A stretch of DNA of 64,000 nt from Anaerococcus vaginalis ATCC 51170 (lineage in GTDB: Bacteria; Bacillota; Clostridia; Tissierellales; Peptoniphilaceae): the NCBI RefSeq assembly GCF_000163295.1, contig NZ_GG700527.1:327453-391452 (forward strand). The letters run 5' to 3'. A program made the position numbers and the translations under genes. Below the pieces are notes generated by a model. The model was given only the letters and a program-made list of their open reading frames with translations, did no database searches and was not told the DNA's origin. This document shows, piece by piece, positions 39,798-50,351 of this stretch; position 1 is the stretch's first letter; the number at the start of each line of letters is the position of its first letter.

Positions 39798-39820
39798 TAT
39801 TTCAAAGAAAGGAGGTAGGA

Positions 39821-40594
39821 ATGAATTTTGATTATTTTTATAATAGGCAATCTGAAATGTATAACTTCATTAGGTTGCCTATGGTATTAATGGAAGATAA
39901 GATTTTTGAGAGCATTTCTATTGAAGCTAAAGTTTTGTATTCATATATGCTCAATCGAATGGGTCTTTCATATAAAAATGGCTGGATAGATGAAGATGGA
40001 AAAGTTTTTATTTACTACACAATGGATGCTATTAAAGAGCAATTTAACTGTGCTAATGATAAAGCCTTAAAGATTATAAATGAGCTTGATACAAAATCAG
40101 GAATTGGATTGATAGAAAAGAAAAGACAAGGACTTGGAAAACCAAATAGGATATATGTTAAAGATTTTATGAGTGTTTTCTATGATTCAAATAATAGAAA
40201 TCCAGATTTCCGAAAAGCAGAAGTCCAGACTTCCGATAATCGGAATTCAAGAACTCCGAATAACAGACTTCAAGATTTCCGAAAATCGGAAGGTAACTAT
40301 AACAATATTAGTAATAATGAGTTAAGAAAGAATGATTTTAGTAAAGGGCAAAAGCCTTATGGAATATATAAAAATATATTTTTGACTGATGAAGAATACA
40401 AGGACTTAACAAATGAGTTAGGAAGCAGAATTAATGAGTACATTGATAGGTTGTCGTCATATATGAAAGCAAATAACAGAGTGTATCAAGACCACAAGGC
40501 AACGATAATCAATTGGTATCTTAATGATCAGGCAAAAAACATTAATGATAATACGACAAGGAAAATGAATTACGATATAGGAGAGAGTTTATGA
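39821..40594 (+). CDS. RepA_N-type replication initiator of the ICE
   Basis: Replication initiator of plasmid and ICE type. The N-terminal RepA_N winged-helix domain is clear (FDYFYNRQSEMYNFIRLPMV, SIEAKVLYSYMLNRM, IYYTMDAIKEQFNCANDKALKII). A poorly conserved hydrophilic linker (about residues 125-165) is encoded by four tandem 23-bp DNA repeats. The C-terminal segment (FLTDEEYKDL ... LSSYMKANNRVYQDHKATI) is shared with the replisome organiser of the inner element. 257 aa. AAGGAGGTAGGA precedes the ATG. It likely lets the excised ICE circle replicate. Confidence 0.9.
   Translation: MNFDYFYNRQSEMYNFIRLPMVLMEDKIFESISIEAKVLYSYMLNRMGLSYKNGWIDEDGKVFIYYTMDAIKEQFNCANDKALKIINELDTKSGIGLIEKKRQGLGKPNRIYVKDFMSVFYDSNNRNPDFRKAEVQTSDNRNSRTPNNRLQDFRKSEGNYNNISNNELRKNDFSKGQKPYGIYKNIFLTDEEYKDLTNELGSRINEYIDRLSSYMKANNRVYQDHKATIINWYLNDQAKNINDNTTRKMNYDIGESL
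40201..40292 (+). repeat. Four tandem 23-bp direct repeats (iterons) inside repA; putative oriV
   Basis: Copies at 40201-40223, 40224-40246, 40247-40269 and 40270-40292 share TC(C/A)AGA followed by TCCGA and, in most copies, a CGGAA-like end. The 23-bp period is not a multiple of three, so the encoded peptide is not repeated and the constraint is on DNA. RepA_N plasmids are known to carry their origin in the middle of the rep gene. Confidence 0.85.
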
Positions 40595-41418
40595 AAAGCT
40601 TAAAAGATTTTGAACTAAGAGAAAATGATATTGAAAGAAATGGACATATCTATTGCAAGGTATGTGGTAAAAGAGTAGATGGAGAATTAGTTGACCTTGG
40701 CTTTACAAAGTTTATACCCATAATTAAATGTGAATGTGAAATAAAGAGAGATAAGGAAAATGAAGAAAGAGAAAGACTGATGAAAATATCGTCATTGAAA
40801 AGAGATTGTTTTTCATCGCCGCTCCAACACCAATATACTTTTGAGAAATTCCTAAATGAAAAAGGTCAAGCCTATAAGGTTGCCTATAATTATGCCAAAA
40901 ATTTTGAGCAAATGAAAAAAGACAATGTTGGACTTTTATTTTATGGAGATGTTGGTAGTGGGAAAACTTACCTTGCTTGTGCAATTGCAAATGAATTAAT
41001 CGGAAGAAAGCAAGTTAAAGTTAAGATTATGAATTTATCTCAGGTTATAAATCAAATACAAAAATCAGCATTTAAGCTAGATTCAAATGAAATAATCAAT
41101 AACCTATCAAATATTCCCTTGTTAATATTAGATGACCTTGGAATTGAAAGGGACACATCTTACGCAAGAGAACAGGTATATAACATTATAAACTCAAGAT
41201 ACTTAAAGGGTAGGCCGACAATTTTTACTACAAACTTATCATTGGAAATTATTCAAAATCCTAATATTGAACTTGAGTATCAGAGGATATATTCAAGAAT
41301 ACTTGAAATGACAATACCAGTTAAAGTTACGGGAGAAGATTTTAGAAGAAAAATTCATCAAGAGAAGTTAAGAAAATACAAAGAGTTACTTTTATATGGG
41401 GGTGGAATAGATGATTAA
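40591..41418 (+). CDS. DnaC/IstB-like ATPase (helicase loader) of the ICE
   Basis: AAA+ helicase-loader-like protein. The N terminus has a cysteine cluster (YCKVCGKRVDG ... IIKCECE). Walker A is GDVGSGKTYLACAIANELIG, Walker B LLILDDLGIE, sensor FTTNLSLE. 275 aa. It overlaps repA by 4 bp (ATGA) and probably delivers the replicative helicase to the RepA-bound origin. The repA-dnaC pair is typical of CTn5-type elements. Confidence 0.92.
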   Translation: MKSLKDFELRENDIERNGHIYCKVCGKRVDGELVDLGFTKFIPIIKCECEIKRDKENEERERLMKISSLKRDCFSSPLQHQYTFEKFLNEKGQAYKVAYNYAKNFEQMKKDNVGLLFYGDVGSGKTYLACAIANELIGRKQVKVKIMNLSQVINQIQKSAFKLDSNEIINNLSNIPLLILDDLGIERDTSYAREQVYNIINSRYLKGRPTIFTTNLSLEIIQNPNIELEYQRIYSRILEMTIPVKVTGEDFRRKIHQEKLRKYKELLLYGGGIDD

Positions 41419-41896
41419 TGAAGAAGTATCTAGGTCGAGTCTTAATCTTGAAGTCAGGCTTGCAAAAGCAACAAGTAAAGCAATTCTTGATGCCTTAAAG
41501 AAAGTACACAAGCAAATAGAAGAACAAGGAGGCTTGAAAAATGTAATAAAAAATAATGGAGAAGAAGTAAAACTAAAGGATATGGTTAAAAAGGGACAGT
41601 TAGAAGAAATTAATCTAAAAGATCCTGAGTTAAAAGAACTAAAGAAAATTTTAAACAAACACGGAGTGAAGTTTTCTGTTATGAAAGACAAGGAAACTGG
41701 CAACCACTCTGTGTTTTTTCAATCTAAGGATATAAAGGTAATGGAACACGCCTTTAAAAAAGCAGTTAAGGCTTCTGAAAGAAAGGCCGATAGAAAAGAT
41801 TCAATAACGAAGACAATAAATAAGTTTAAAGATATGGCTAAAGACACCATCAGCAAAGATAAAGTTAAGAATAAACATAAGGAGCAAAGCTTATGA
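41411..41896 (+). CDS. PcfB family protein
   Basis: Matches PcfB/DUF3801 proteins of conjugative elements: EEVSRSSLNLEVRLAKATSKAIL at the N terminus, DPELKELKKILNKHGVKFSVMKD, and VFFQSKDIKVMEHAFKKAV. In pCF10, PcfB associates with the coupling protein and relaxosome. 161 aa, basic C terminus. Overlaps the DnaC-like gene by 8 bp and the antirepressor by 4 bp. Confidence 0.88.
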   Translation: MINEEVSRSSLNLEVRLAKATSKAILDALKKVHKQIEEQGGLKNVIKNNGEEVKLKDMVKKGQLEEINLKDPELKELKKILNKHGVKFSVMKDKETGNHSVFFQSKDIKVMEHAFKKAVKASERKADRKDSITKTINKFKDMAKDTISKDKVKNKHKEQSL

Positions 41897-42627
41897 TAAG
41901 TAATTTAAAAACATTTGAAAATAAGAATTTTGGGAAACTCACTGTTATAGAAAAAGACGGTGAGTTTTTCTTTATAGCAAATGAAGTAGCAACTATGCTA
42001 GGATATGTCAATCCAAGAAAAGCTGTTTATGACCATGTAGATGAAGAAGATAAGGGTGTAACGAAATGGAACACCCCTGGAGGAATACAGAATATTTCAA
42101 TAATTAACGAATCAGGATTGTATTCACTTATCCTTTCATCAAAACTACCACAAGCAAAAATATTCAAAGCTTGGGTAACTAGAGAAGTCTTACCAAGTAT
42201 TAGAAAAAATGGAGGATATATAGTAGGGCAAGAAAAGAAAACTAATGAAGAGTTACTTGCAGATGCAATTCTTGTAGCCAATAGAATTATTGCTGAAAGA
42301 GAAGAAGAAATTGAAGAATTAAGACCAAAGGCAGACTATTATGACGAATTAGTAGATTATAACCTACTTACAAACTTTAGAAATACTGCCAAAGAGTTAG
42401 GAATACCACAAAATCAGTTTATAAGTTTTTTAATGGATAAAGGATTAATTTATAGAGATAAGAAAAAGAAACTCTTACCTTATGCAGATAAGAATAAGGG
42501 ATATTTTGAAGTAAAAGAATGGGTTGATCCAATAGATACACTTGTAGGAATACAAACATTTATAACACCAAAGGGAAGACACTACCTACTAATTTTATTA
42601 GATAGTGAAGGTTTCTACGATGAATAA
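41893..42627 (+). CDS. Phage-type antirepressor (BRO-N with KilAC-like C terminus)
   Basis: BRO-N domain at the N terminus (FGKLTVIEKDGEFFFIANEVATMLGY, NESGLYSLILSSKLPQAKIFKAWVTREVLPSIRKNGGY) and a KilA-C/Ant-like C-terminal DNA-binding part (FRNTAKELGIPQNQFISFLMDKGLIYRD). 244 aa. Antirepressors of this kind sit between pcfB and virD4 in related ICEs and may antagonise a repressor of transfer. The start overlaps pcfB, and the end overlaps the coupling-protein ATG by 8 bp. Confidence 0.88.
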   Translation: MISNLKTFENKNFGKLTVIEKDGEFFFIANEVATMLGYVNPRKAVYDHVDEEDKGVTKWNTPGGIQNISIINESGLYSLILSSKLPQAKIFKAWVTREVLPSIRKNGGYIVGQEKKTNEELLADAILVANRIIAEREEEIEELRPKADYYDELVDYNLLTNFRNTAKELGIPQNQFISFLMDKGLIYRDKKKKLLPYADKNKGYFEVKEWVDPIDTLVGIQTFITPKGRHYLLILLDSEGFYDE

Positions 42628-43672
42628 GGTATTAGAAGCCATTCTTTCTGATATTAAAAACTTAATTAAAATAGACGACCCAAAGAAATTTATATTATCA
42701 AACATCCCTTATCTATCCTTTTTCTACATTGGAAATATCTTTTCCAAGCACATCAATTCTTATGTAGGAGGAGATATTATTGATAGAATAATGGTGGGAA
42801 TTTCTGATATAGGAACTTTATCCTATATACCAAGCATTAATTCAAGGGACTTGTTAGTAGGTATATCAGTTGCTGCTACTGTTAAGCTAATTGTTTATAG
42901 CAAAGGTAAAAACAAAAAGAAATACAGGCAAGGTAAAGAGTATGGATCTGCAAGATGGGGAGAAAGTAAGGATATTGCTCCATACATTGACCCTAAGTTT
43001 GAAAATAATGTTCTAATAACTAATACTGAAAGACTAACAATGAACTCAAGACCTAAAAACCCTAAATATGCTAGAAATAAAAATGTATTAGTAATAGGTG
43101 GTTCTGGATCAGGTAAGACAAGATTTTATGTAAAGCCAAATCTAATGCAAATGCACTCTTCCTATGTAGTAACAGACCCTAAGGGGACACTTGTGTTAGA
43201 GTGTGGGAAAATGCTTTATGAAAATGGGTATGACATAAAGATTTTAAACACAATAAACTTCAAAAAGTCTATGAAATACAATCCCTTTGCATATTTGAGA
43301 AGTGAAAAAGATATTTTAAAGCTTGTCCAAACTATAATTGCAAATACTAAGGGAGATGGAGAAAAGGCAGGAGAAGATTTCTGGGTAAAGGCTGAAAAGT
43401 TATATTACACTGCCCTCATCGGTTATATATATTATGAAGCACCAGAAGAAGAAAAGAACTTTAAGACGCTTTTGGATATGATTGACGCAAGTGAAGTTAG
43501 AGAAGATGACGAAACCTATATGAACCCAATTGATAGGCTCTTTGAAGCTCTTGAAAAGAAAGATCCAAGTCATTTTGCAGTTAAGCAATATAAGAAATAT
43601 AAGCTGGCAGCAGGAGTAATAGAATTAAGGAGAACACTTAATCACTATTTTAGTGAAATATGTACTTCTTAA
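42620..43672 (+). pseudogene. VirD4/TcpA-type coupling protein, N-terminal part (interrupted gene)
   Basis: N-terminal 332 residues of a T4SS coupling ATPase. Membrane anchor region, then ARWGESKDIAPYI, Walker A VIGGSGSGKTRFYVKP, and SYVVTDPKGTL. Homology ends at KYKLAAG (GGA codon 43613-43615). The remaining 19 codons including the stop come from the inserted element. The ATG at 42620 overlaps the antirepressor stop and is preferred over an upstream GTG. Removing the insert joins this part in frame with 58803-59603 to give a 598-residue protein, the normal size. As it stands the product lacks Walker B and the all-alpha domain and should be inactive. Confidence 0.92.
43611..43616. other. Left junction of the nested element (CAGGA core)
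   Basis: The ICE sequence CAGCAGGA meets element sequence beginning GTAATAG. The shared motif with the right end is CAGGA; GA (43614-43615) is the expected crossover dinucleotide of TnpX/TndX-type serine recombinases. Confidence 0.8.
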
Positions 43673-43687
43673 TTCTTTTTTTATTGA

Positions 43688-45550
<1,863 letters not shown>

Positions 45551-45557
45551 ATCTATC

Positions 45558-45586
45558 TTGACAAATATTGAATTTTAATTTATTAT
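45558..45586 (+). promoter_or_regulatory. Promoter of the TetR gene
   Basis: Consensus TTGACA (45558-45563) and TATTAT (45581-45586) with a 17-nt spacer, covered by two operator palindromes. Confidence 0.8.
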
Positions 45587-45605
45587 TAAATGTAGATTCA
45601 GTATT
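45564..45605. promoter_or_regulatory. Two overlapping TetR-type operators at the tetR promoter
   Basis: Two palindromes of the type AATAYTGAAT, 4 nt, ATTCARTATT: O1 at 45564-45587 (left half exact, right half 8/10) and O2 at 45582-45605 (right half exact, left half 8/10). They cover the -35/-10 spacer and the expected start point. The same palindrome occurs upstream of the ABC operon at 46858. Confidence 0.7.
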
Positions 45606-45625
45606 GGAATAGAAAGAGGTGTGCT

Positions 45626-46198
45626 ATGGCACAAGTATTAAAAGAAGAAGTTAGAAATAGAATACTCGAAGCAGCAGAAAAAGTATTTTATAAAAAGGAT
45701 TATAGAGGTGCCAAATTAACAGAAATTGCAAAAGAAGCAGATATTCCTGTGGCACTAATTTATACCTATTTCAAAAATAAGGCAGTTTTGTTTGATGCAG
45801 TAGTAAGTTCTGTTTATATAAACTTCGAGTCAGCTTTTAATGAGGAAGAATCTTTGGAAAAAGGTTCTGCTTCTGAAAGGTTTGATGAAGTTGGAGAAAA
45901 TTATATTCATGAACTTTTAAAAGATCGTAAGAAGTTAATTATTTTAATGGATAAAAGCTCAGGTACAAAGCATACAGAAGCAAAACAAAAACTCATATCG
46001 CAAATGCAGGTTCATATTGAAGTAAGTTTAAAAAGACAATCGAAACAGGAATATGATCCAATGCTTGCCCATATTTTAGCCAGTAACTTTACAGAGGGAC
46101 TTCTTGAAATAGCAAGGCATTATCAAAGTGAAAAGTGGGCAAAAGATATGCTAAAACTTATTGCAAAGTGTTATTACAAGGGAGTGGAATCATTGTAA
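45626..46198 (+). CDS. TetR/AcrR family transcriptional regulator
   Basis: N-terminal TetR helix-turn-helix: NRILEAAEKVFYKKDYRGAKLTEIAKEADIPVALIYTYFKNKAVLFDAVV. The C-terminal ligand-binding domain (about residues 60-190) is not assignable. 190 aa. AGAGGTGTGCT precedes the ATG. It probably represses itself and the downstream ABC/ECF operon through palindromes at 45564-45605 and 46858-46881. The inducer is unknown, perhaps the transported compound. Confidence 0.92.
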   Translation: MAQVLKEEVRNRILEAAEKVFYKKDYRGAKLTEIAKEADIPVALIYTYFKNKAVLFDAVVSSVYINFESAFNEEESLEKGSASERFDEVGENYIHELLKDRKKLIILMDKSSGTKHTEAKQKLISQMQVHIEVSLKRQSKQEYDPMLAHILASNFTEGLLEIARHYQSEKWAKDMLKLIAKCYYKGVESL

Positions 46199-46248
46199 GT
46201 TGATTTGATATTTAAATGCGATAAATTTAAATTTTTGGAGGAGATATT

Positions 46249-46767
46249 TTGAAGATATATAAAGATAAAGAAGAACTGAAATCTGAGATAAATAAAAGTT
46301 TTGAAAAGTATATTTCTGAATTTGATATTATTCCTGAATCTCTCAAAGATAAGAGAGTCCCTGAAGTTGACAGAACACCAGCAGAAAATCTTGCTTATCA
46401 ACTCGGATGGACAACATTAGTTTTGAAATGGGAAAAAGATGAGAAAAACGGTTTTGAAGTAAAGACACCGTCGGATATGTTTAAATGGAATCAACTTGGA
46501 GAATTATATCAGTGGTTTACCGATACTTATGCTCATTTATCGATAGAAGAATTAAAGAAACGATTGAAAGAAAATATTATATCTATCTATACAATGATTG
46601 ATACACTAAGTGAAGAAGAATTATTTCAACCGCATATGAGAAAATGGGCTGATGAAGCTACTAAAACAGCGACATGGGAAGTTTATAAGTTTATTCATGT
46701 TAATACGGTTGCCCCTTTTGGAACGTTTAGAACTAAGATTAGAAAATGGAAAAAGATTGTGCTATAA
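46249..46767 (+). CDS. ClbS/DfsB-family four-helix-bundle protein (DUF1706)
   Basis: Matches the DUF1706/ClbS/DfsB group: YKDKEELKSEINKSFEKY, PAENLAYQLGWTTLVLKWE, WNQLGELYQWFTDTYAHLSI, and VYKFIHVNTVAPFGTFRTKIRKWKK. ClbS protects E. coli from its own colibactin by hydrolysing the cyclopropane warhead; most homologues are uncharacterised. 172 aa, TTG start with GGAGGAG 6 nt upstream. It lies between tetR and the ABC operon, whose operator is downstream of it. A detoxification role is possible but unproven. Confidence 0.85.
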   Translation: MKIYKDKEELKSEINKSFEKYISEFDIIPESLKDKRVPEVDRTPAENLAYQLGWTTLVLKWEKDEKNGFEVKTPSDMFKWNQLGELYQWFTDTYAHLSIEELKKRLKENIISIYTMIDTLSEEELFQPHMRKWADEATKTATWEVYKFIHVNTVAPFGTFRTKIRKWKKIVL

Positions 46768-46820
46768 TTTTTGATTTGCTGATACAGTAATTTAAAAAAA
46801 TATAGTGATCGGATAAAATA

Positions 46821-46850
46821 GACTTTGCGTAATCAGCAAAGTCTTACTTT
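46821..46850 (+). terminator. Hairpin after the ClbS-like gene
   Basis: Perfect 8-bp stem GACTTTGC / GCAAAGTC with a 7-nt loop; tail TTACTTT is only moderately T-rich. Confidence 0.5.
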
Positions 46851-46857
46851 AAACCTT

Positions 46858-46881
46858 AATACTGAATTAAAATTCAATATT
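46858..46881. promoter_or_regulatory. TetR-type operator upstream of the ABC/ECF operon
   Basis: Palindrome AATACTGAAT (46858-46867) and ATTCAATATT (46872-46881), 4-nt spacer, 9 of 10 positions symmetric. It is the same motif as at the tetR promoter, 27 bp before the first ABC gene. Confidence 0.7.
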
Positions 46882-46907
46882 ATTCAATTTTGAAAGGAGA
46901 GTTGTTC

Positions 46908-48647
46908 ATGCCGGAAAAAGAATTAAGGAAAAAAGTGATTGGGAAAAATAGTTTATCCAATTCACTTCTTGCTTTAAAAATAGTATTTGATTTGATACCA
47001 CAAATCTTACTTGTATATTTGATTAGTTCTTTAATCACAAACAATATTAACGAAGGTAATTTAAAGTATATATTCTTGGGAATCTTTATATCGTTTGTAT
47101 TAAAAGGAGTGTTTTATTATTTTGCAACAAAGGTTGCCCATGAGAAAGCATACGAAAAATTAACAGAACTTAGGTTAGATATTATCGGTCATCTGAAAAA
47201 ACTAAGTTTGGGATTCTTTAAAGAACATAATACAGGAGAGCTTACCAACATTGTTCAACATGATGTAGAGCAAGTGGAAGTATACCTTGCCCATGGTCTT
47301 CCTGAAATAATGGCAGTTACACTTCTGCCTACCATTATTTTTGTAGCTATGATTTTTGTGGATTGGCGTCTTGCTCTTGGGATGATTGCCGGAGTTCCAC
47401 TCATGTATTTGGTAAAAGTTCTTTCACAGAAAACAATGGATAAAAACTTTGCGATTTACTTCAATCATGAAAACAGAATGAGAGAAGAGCTAATGGAATA
47501 TGTAAAAAATATTTCTGTGATTAAGGCTTTTGCTAAAGAAGAGGAAATTAGTGAAAGAACATTAAAAACGGCAAGAGAATATATTTACTGGGTTAAAAAG
47601 AGCATGGGGATGGTTACAATTCCAATGGGACTCATTGACATATTTATGGAAATTGGAGTGGTTATTGTCATGATTTTGGGAAGCATATTTCTTTATCATG
47701 GAAATATTACAACGCCTAATTTTATCCTTGCCATTATTTTATCGTCTGCTTTTACTGCTTCTATAAGTAAGACAGCTACATTGCAACATTTTTCTATTGT
47801 GTTTAAGGAAGCGTTAAAGGCGATAGGGAAAGTATTAACAGTTCCACTTCCAAACAAAAAGACAGAACAAGGTTTAGAATTTGGAAACATAGAATTTAAA
47901 GATGTGAATTTTGCATACGGAAAAGATAGCTTTGAGCTTAAAAATATCAATTTGAATTTTAAGAAAAATAGTTTGAACGCCTTTGTAGGAGCAAGCGGTT
48001 GTGGAAAGAGTACGGTATCTAATTTGCTTATGGGATTTTGGGATGCAGATGAAGGACAAATACTGATAAATGGAAAAGATATAAAAGAATATAGTCAAGA
48101 AAATATCTCAATGCTGATTGGTAGTGTGCAACAAGAAGTTATCCTTTTTGACTTAAGTATTTTTGAAAATATAGCAATTGGAAAACTAAATGCAACAAAA
48201 GAAGAAGTCATAGAAGCTGCTAAAAAAGCAAGATGCCATGATTTTATTTCAGCATTGCCAAATGGATATGAAACACGAGTAGGTGAAATGGGAGTTAAGT
48301 TATCCGGTGGAGAAAAACAAAGAATCTCTATAGCAAGAATGATACTGAAAAATGCACCGATTTTAATATTAGATGAAGCAATGGCGGCTGTTGATAGTGA
48401 AAATGAAAGACTTATCGGCGAAGCAATTGACGATTTAAGCAAGGATAAAACCATCATTACAATTGCTCATCATCTAAATACGATTAGAGATTCAGACCAA
48501 ATTATTGTTATGGATAAGGGTGTTGTTCTTGATGCAGGAAGCCATGAAGAGCTGATGAAAAGATGTGATTTTTATAAGGATATGGTTGAAGCACAGAACA
48601 AGGTAGATAGATGGAATTTGAAAGAGGTGGTAACAGAAAATGTTTAG
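46908..48647 (+). CDS. ABC transporter half-molecule 1 (permease fused to ATPase)
   Basis: Six-helix exporter-fold membrane domain (about residues 1-310) fused to an ATP-binding domain: Walker A GASGCGKST, signature LSGGEKQRISIARM, Walker B ILILDEAMAAVD, H-loop TIAHHL. 579 aa. The ATG at 46908 is chosen because AAAGGAGAG lies 7-10 nt upstream; an in-frame TTG at 46890 is inside that region. It overlaps the next ABC gene by 8 bp, so the two likely form a heterodimer. Such pairs resemble YbtP/YbtQ and IrtA/IrtB, exporter-fold proteins that import siderophores; direction and substrate are not shown by sequence. Confidence 0.93.
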   Translation: MPEKELRKKVIGKNSLSNSLLALKIVFDLIPQILLVYLISSLITNNINEGNLKYIFLGIFISFVLKGVFYYFATKVAHEKAYEKLTELRLDIIGHLKKLSLGFFKEHNTGELTNIVQHDVEQVEVYLAHGLPEIMAVTLLPTIIFVAMIFVDWRLALGMIAGVPLMYLVKVLSQKTMDKNFAIYFNHENRMREELMEYVKNISVIKAFAKEEEISERTLKTAREYIYWVKKSMGMVTIPMGLIDIFMEIGVVIVMILGSIFLYHGNITTPNFILAIILSSAFTASISKTATLQHFSIVFKEALKAIGKVLTVPLPNKKTEQGLEFGNIEFKDVNFAYGKDSFELKNINLNFKKNSLNAFVGASGCGKSTVSNLLMGFWDADEGQILINGKDIKEYSQENISMLIGSVQQEVILFDLSIFENIAIGKLNATKEEVIEAAKKARCHDFISALPNGYETRVGEMGVKLSGGEKQRISIARMILKNAPILILDEAMAAVDSENERLIGEAIDDLSKDKTIITIAHHLNTIRDSDQIIVMDKGVVLDAGSHEELMKRCDFYKDMVEAQNKVDRWNLKEVVTENV

Positions 48648-50349
48648 AGAAATGTTAAAACTACTTACAAAAACTGGCAAGAGAGATTTGATTATATCGA
48701 GTGTATTCTTTGCCCTTTATGGACTAAGCTCCATAGCTATGATTGTGATCGTATTTTCTATACTGTTCCAAATATTCGATGGAACGAGCTTAGCAAGTCT
48801 ATATAAATATTTTATTGCGATTGGATTACTTGTAGTGTTCAAAGGTATTTGTAATATGGTTGCAGATATGAAAAAGCATAGTGCAGGTTTTGATATTGTT
48901 CAGCAAATCAGAGAACGCATGATTATCAAATTAAAAAAATTCAGCTTAGGATTTTATACCAACGAAAGACTGGGCGAGATCAATACAATTTTACACAAAG
49001 ATGTTGATAATATGTCCCTTGTTGTAGGACACATGTGGTCAAGAATGTTTGGTGATTTTTTGATAGGTGCAGTCGTATTTGTTGGTCTTGCAAGTATTGA
49101 TTTCAAACTTGCTATTATTATGGCTGTATCTGTTCCGATTGCACTTATCTTTCTATATCTGACAATTAAGCAATCTGAAAAAATAGAAAATCAGAACAAC
49201 TCAGCACTTCTTGATATGGTTAGCTTATTTGTTGAATATGTTAGAGGAATACCTGTACTAAAGAGTTTTTCAAACAATAAGAGCTTAGATAATGAGCTTA
49301 TGAACAAAACGAAAAAGTTCGGAGAAACAAGTAAAGCAGCTTCAAGATTCAAGGCAAAACAGTTATCTATATTTGGTTTTTTACTGGATATTGGATATTT
49401 AGTTCTTTTAATTGCAGGAGCAATACTTGTTATAAAGGGAAATCTCGATGTGCTTAATTTTATTATCTTTGCGGTAATTTCAAAAGAGTTTTATAAGCCG
49501 TTCGCTTCTATGGAACAACACTATATGAACTATGTTTCGGCGGTAGATAGTTACGAAAGACTTTCAAGAATTTTATATGCAGATGTAATCCCGGATAAAG
49601 TGAATGGAATTGTTCCGAAAGATAATGATATAGCTTTTGATAACATTGGATTTTCCTATGAAAAAGATGAATTTAAAATGGAAAAATTGAGCTTTTCTAT
49701 TGCTGAAAAAACAATGACAGCCTTAGTTGGAGAATCAGGTAGTGGAAAGACCACTATAACCAACTTACTTCTAAGATTTTATGATGTGCATAAAGGAAAA
49801 ATTACACTCGGAGGAATTGATATAAGGGATATTCCTTATGATGAGCTTTTAGACCGTATTAGCATTGTCATGCAGAATGTTCAATTGTTTGATAACACGA
49901 TTGAAGAAAATATCAGAGTAGGTAAAAAAGGAGCTACAAAAGAGGAAATCATTGAAGCTGCAAAGAAAGCAAGAATACATGATTTCATTATGAGTTTACC
50001 AAAAGGTTATGAAACTGATATTGGCGAAAATGGAGGAATTTTATCAGGTGGACAAAGACAAAGAATATCTATTGCAAGAGCTTTTCTAAAAGATGCACCG
50101 ATTTTAATTCTTGATGAAATGACAAGTAATGTTGATCCTGTAAATGAATCTTTGATACAGGATGCTATTACAGAACTTGCAAAGAATAGAACTGTACTTG
50201 TAGTGGCTCATCATTTAAAAACAATTCAAAAAGCTGACCAAATTCTCGTATTTCAAAAAGGAAATTTACTTGAAAAAGGAAAGCATGGTGAACTTCTTGC
50301 AAAAAATGGTTACTACACAAAATTATGGAAAGCTCAGTATGAGGTATAA
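48640..50349 (+). CDS. ABC transporter half-molecule 2 (permease fused to ATPase)
   Basis: Partner of the preceding protein. N-terminal six-helix domain (FFALYGLSSIAMIVIVFSIL, FLIGAVVFVGLASIDFKLAII), then ATPase with GESGSGKTT, LSGGQRQRISIARA, ILILDEMTSNVD and VVAHHL. 569 aa. Translationally coupled at both ends: 8-bp overlap upstream and 2 bp to the ECF ATPase downstream. The coupling implies that the exporter-fold pair and the ECF system act on the same compound. Confidence 0.93.
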   Translation: MFREMLKLLTKTGKRDLIISSVFFALYGLSSIAMIVIVFSILFQIFDGTSLASLYKYFIAIGLLVVFKGICNMVADMKKHSAGFDIVQQIRERMIIKLKKFSLGFYTNERLGEINTILHKDVDNMSLVVGHMWSRMFGDFLIGAVVFVGLASIDFKLAIIMAVSVPIALIFLYLTIKQSEKIENQNNSALLDMVSLFVEYVRGIPVLKSFSNNKSLDNELMNKTKKFGETSKAASRFKAKQLSIFGFLLDIGYLVLLIAGAILVIKGNLDVLNFIIFAVISKEFYKPFASMEQHYMNYVSAVDSYERLSRILYADVIPDKVNGIVPKDNDIAFDNIGFSYEKDEFKMEKLSFSIAEKTMTALVGESGSGKTTITNLLLRFYDVHKGKITLGGIDIRDIPYDELLDRISIVMQNVQLFDNTIEENIRVGKKGATKEEIIEAAKKARIHDFIMSLPKGYETDIGENGGILSGGQRQRISIARAFLKDAPILILDEMTSNVDPVNESLIQDAITELAKNRTVLVVAHHLKTIQKADQILVFQKGNLLEKGKHGELLAKNGYYTKLWKAQYEV

Positions 50350-50351
50350 CC

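Noticed and set aside
40201-40292. CRISPR-like array
   Set aside because: The four 23-bp units are directly adjacent without spacers and lie within repA; no cas gene is present.
43616-43672. Extra 18-residue C-terminal extension of the truncated VirD4 product
   Set aside because: It is read-through into the inserted element; it matches nothing in coupling proteins and ends at a chance stop.
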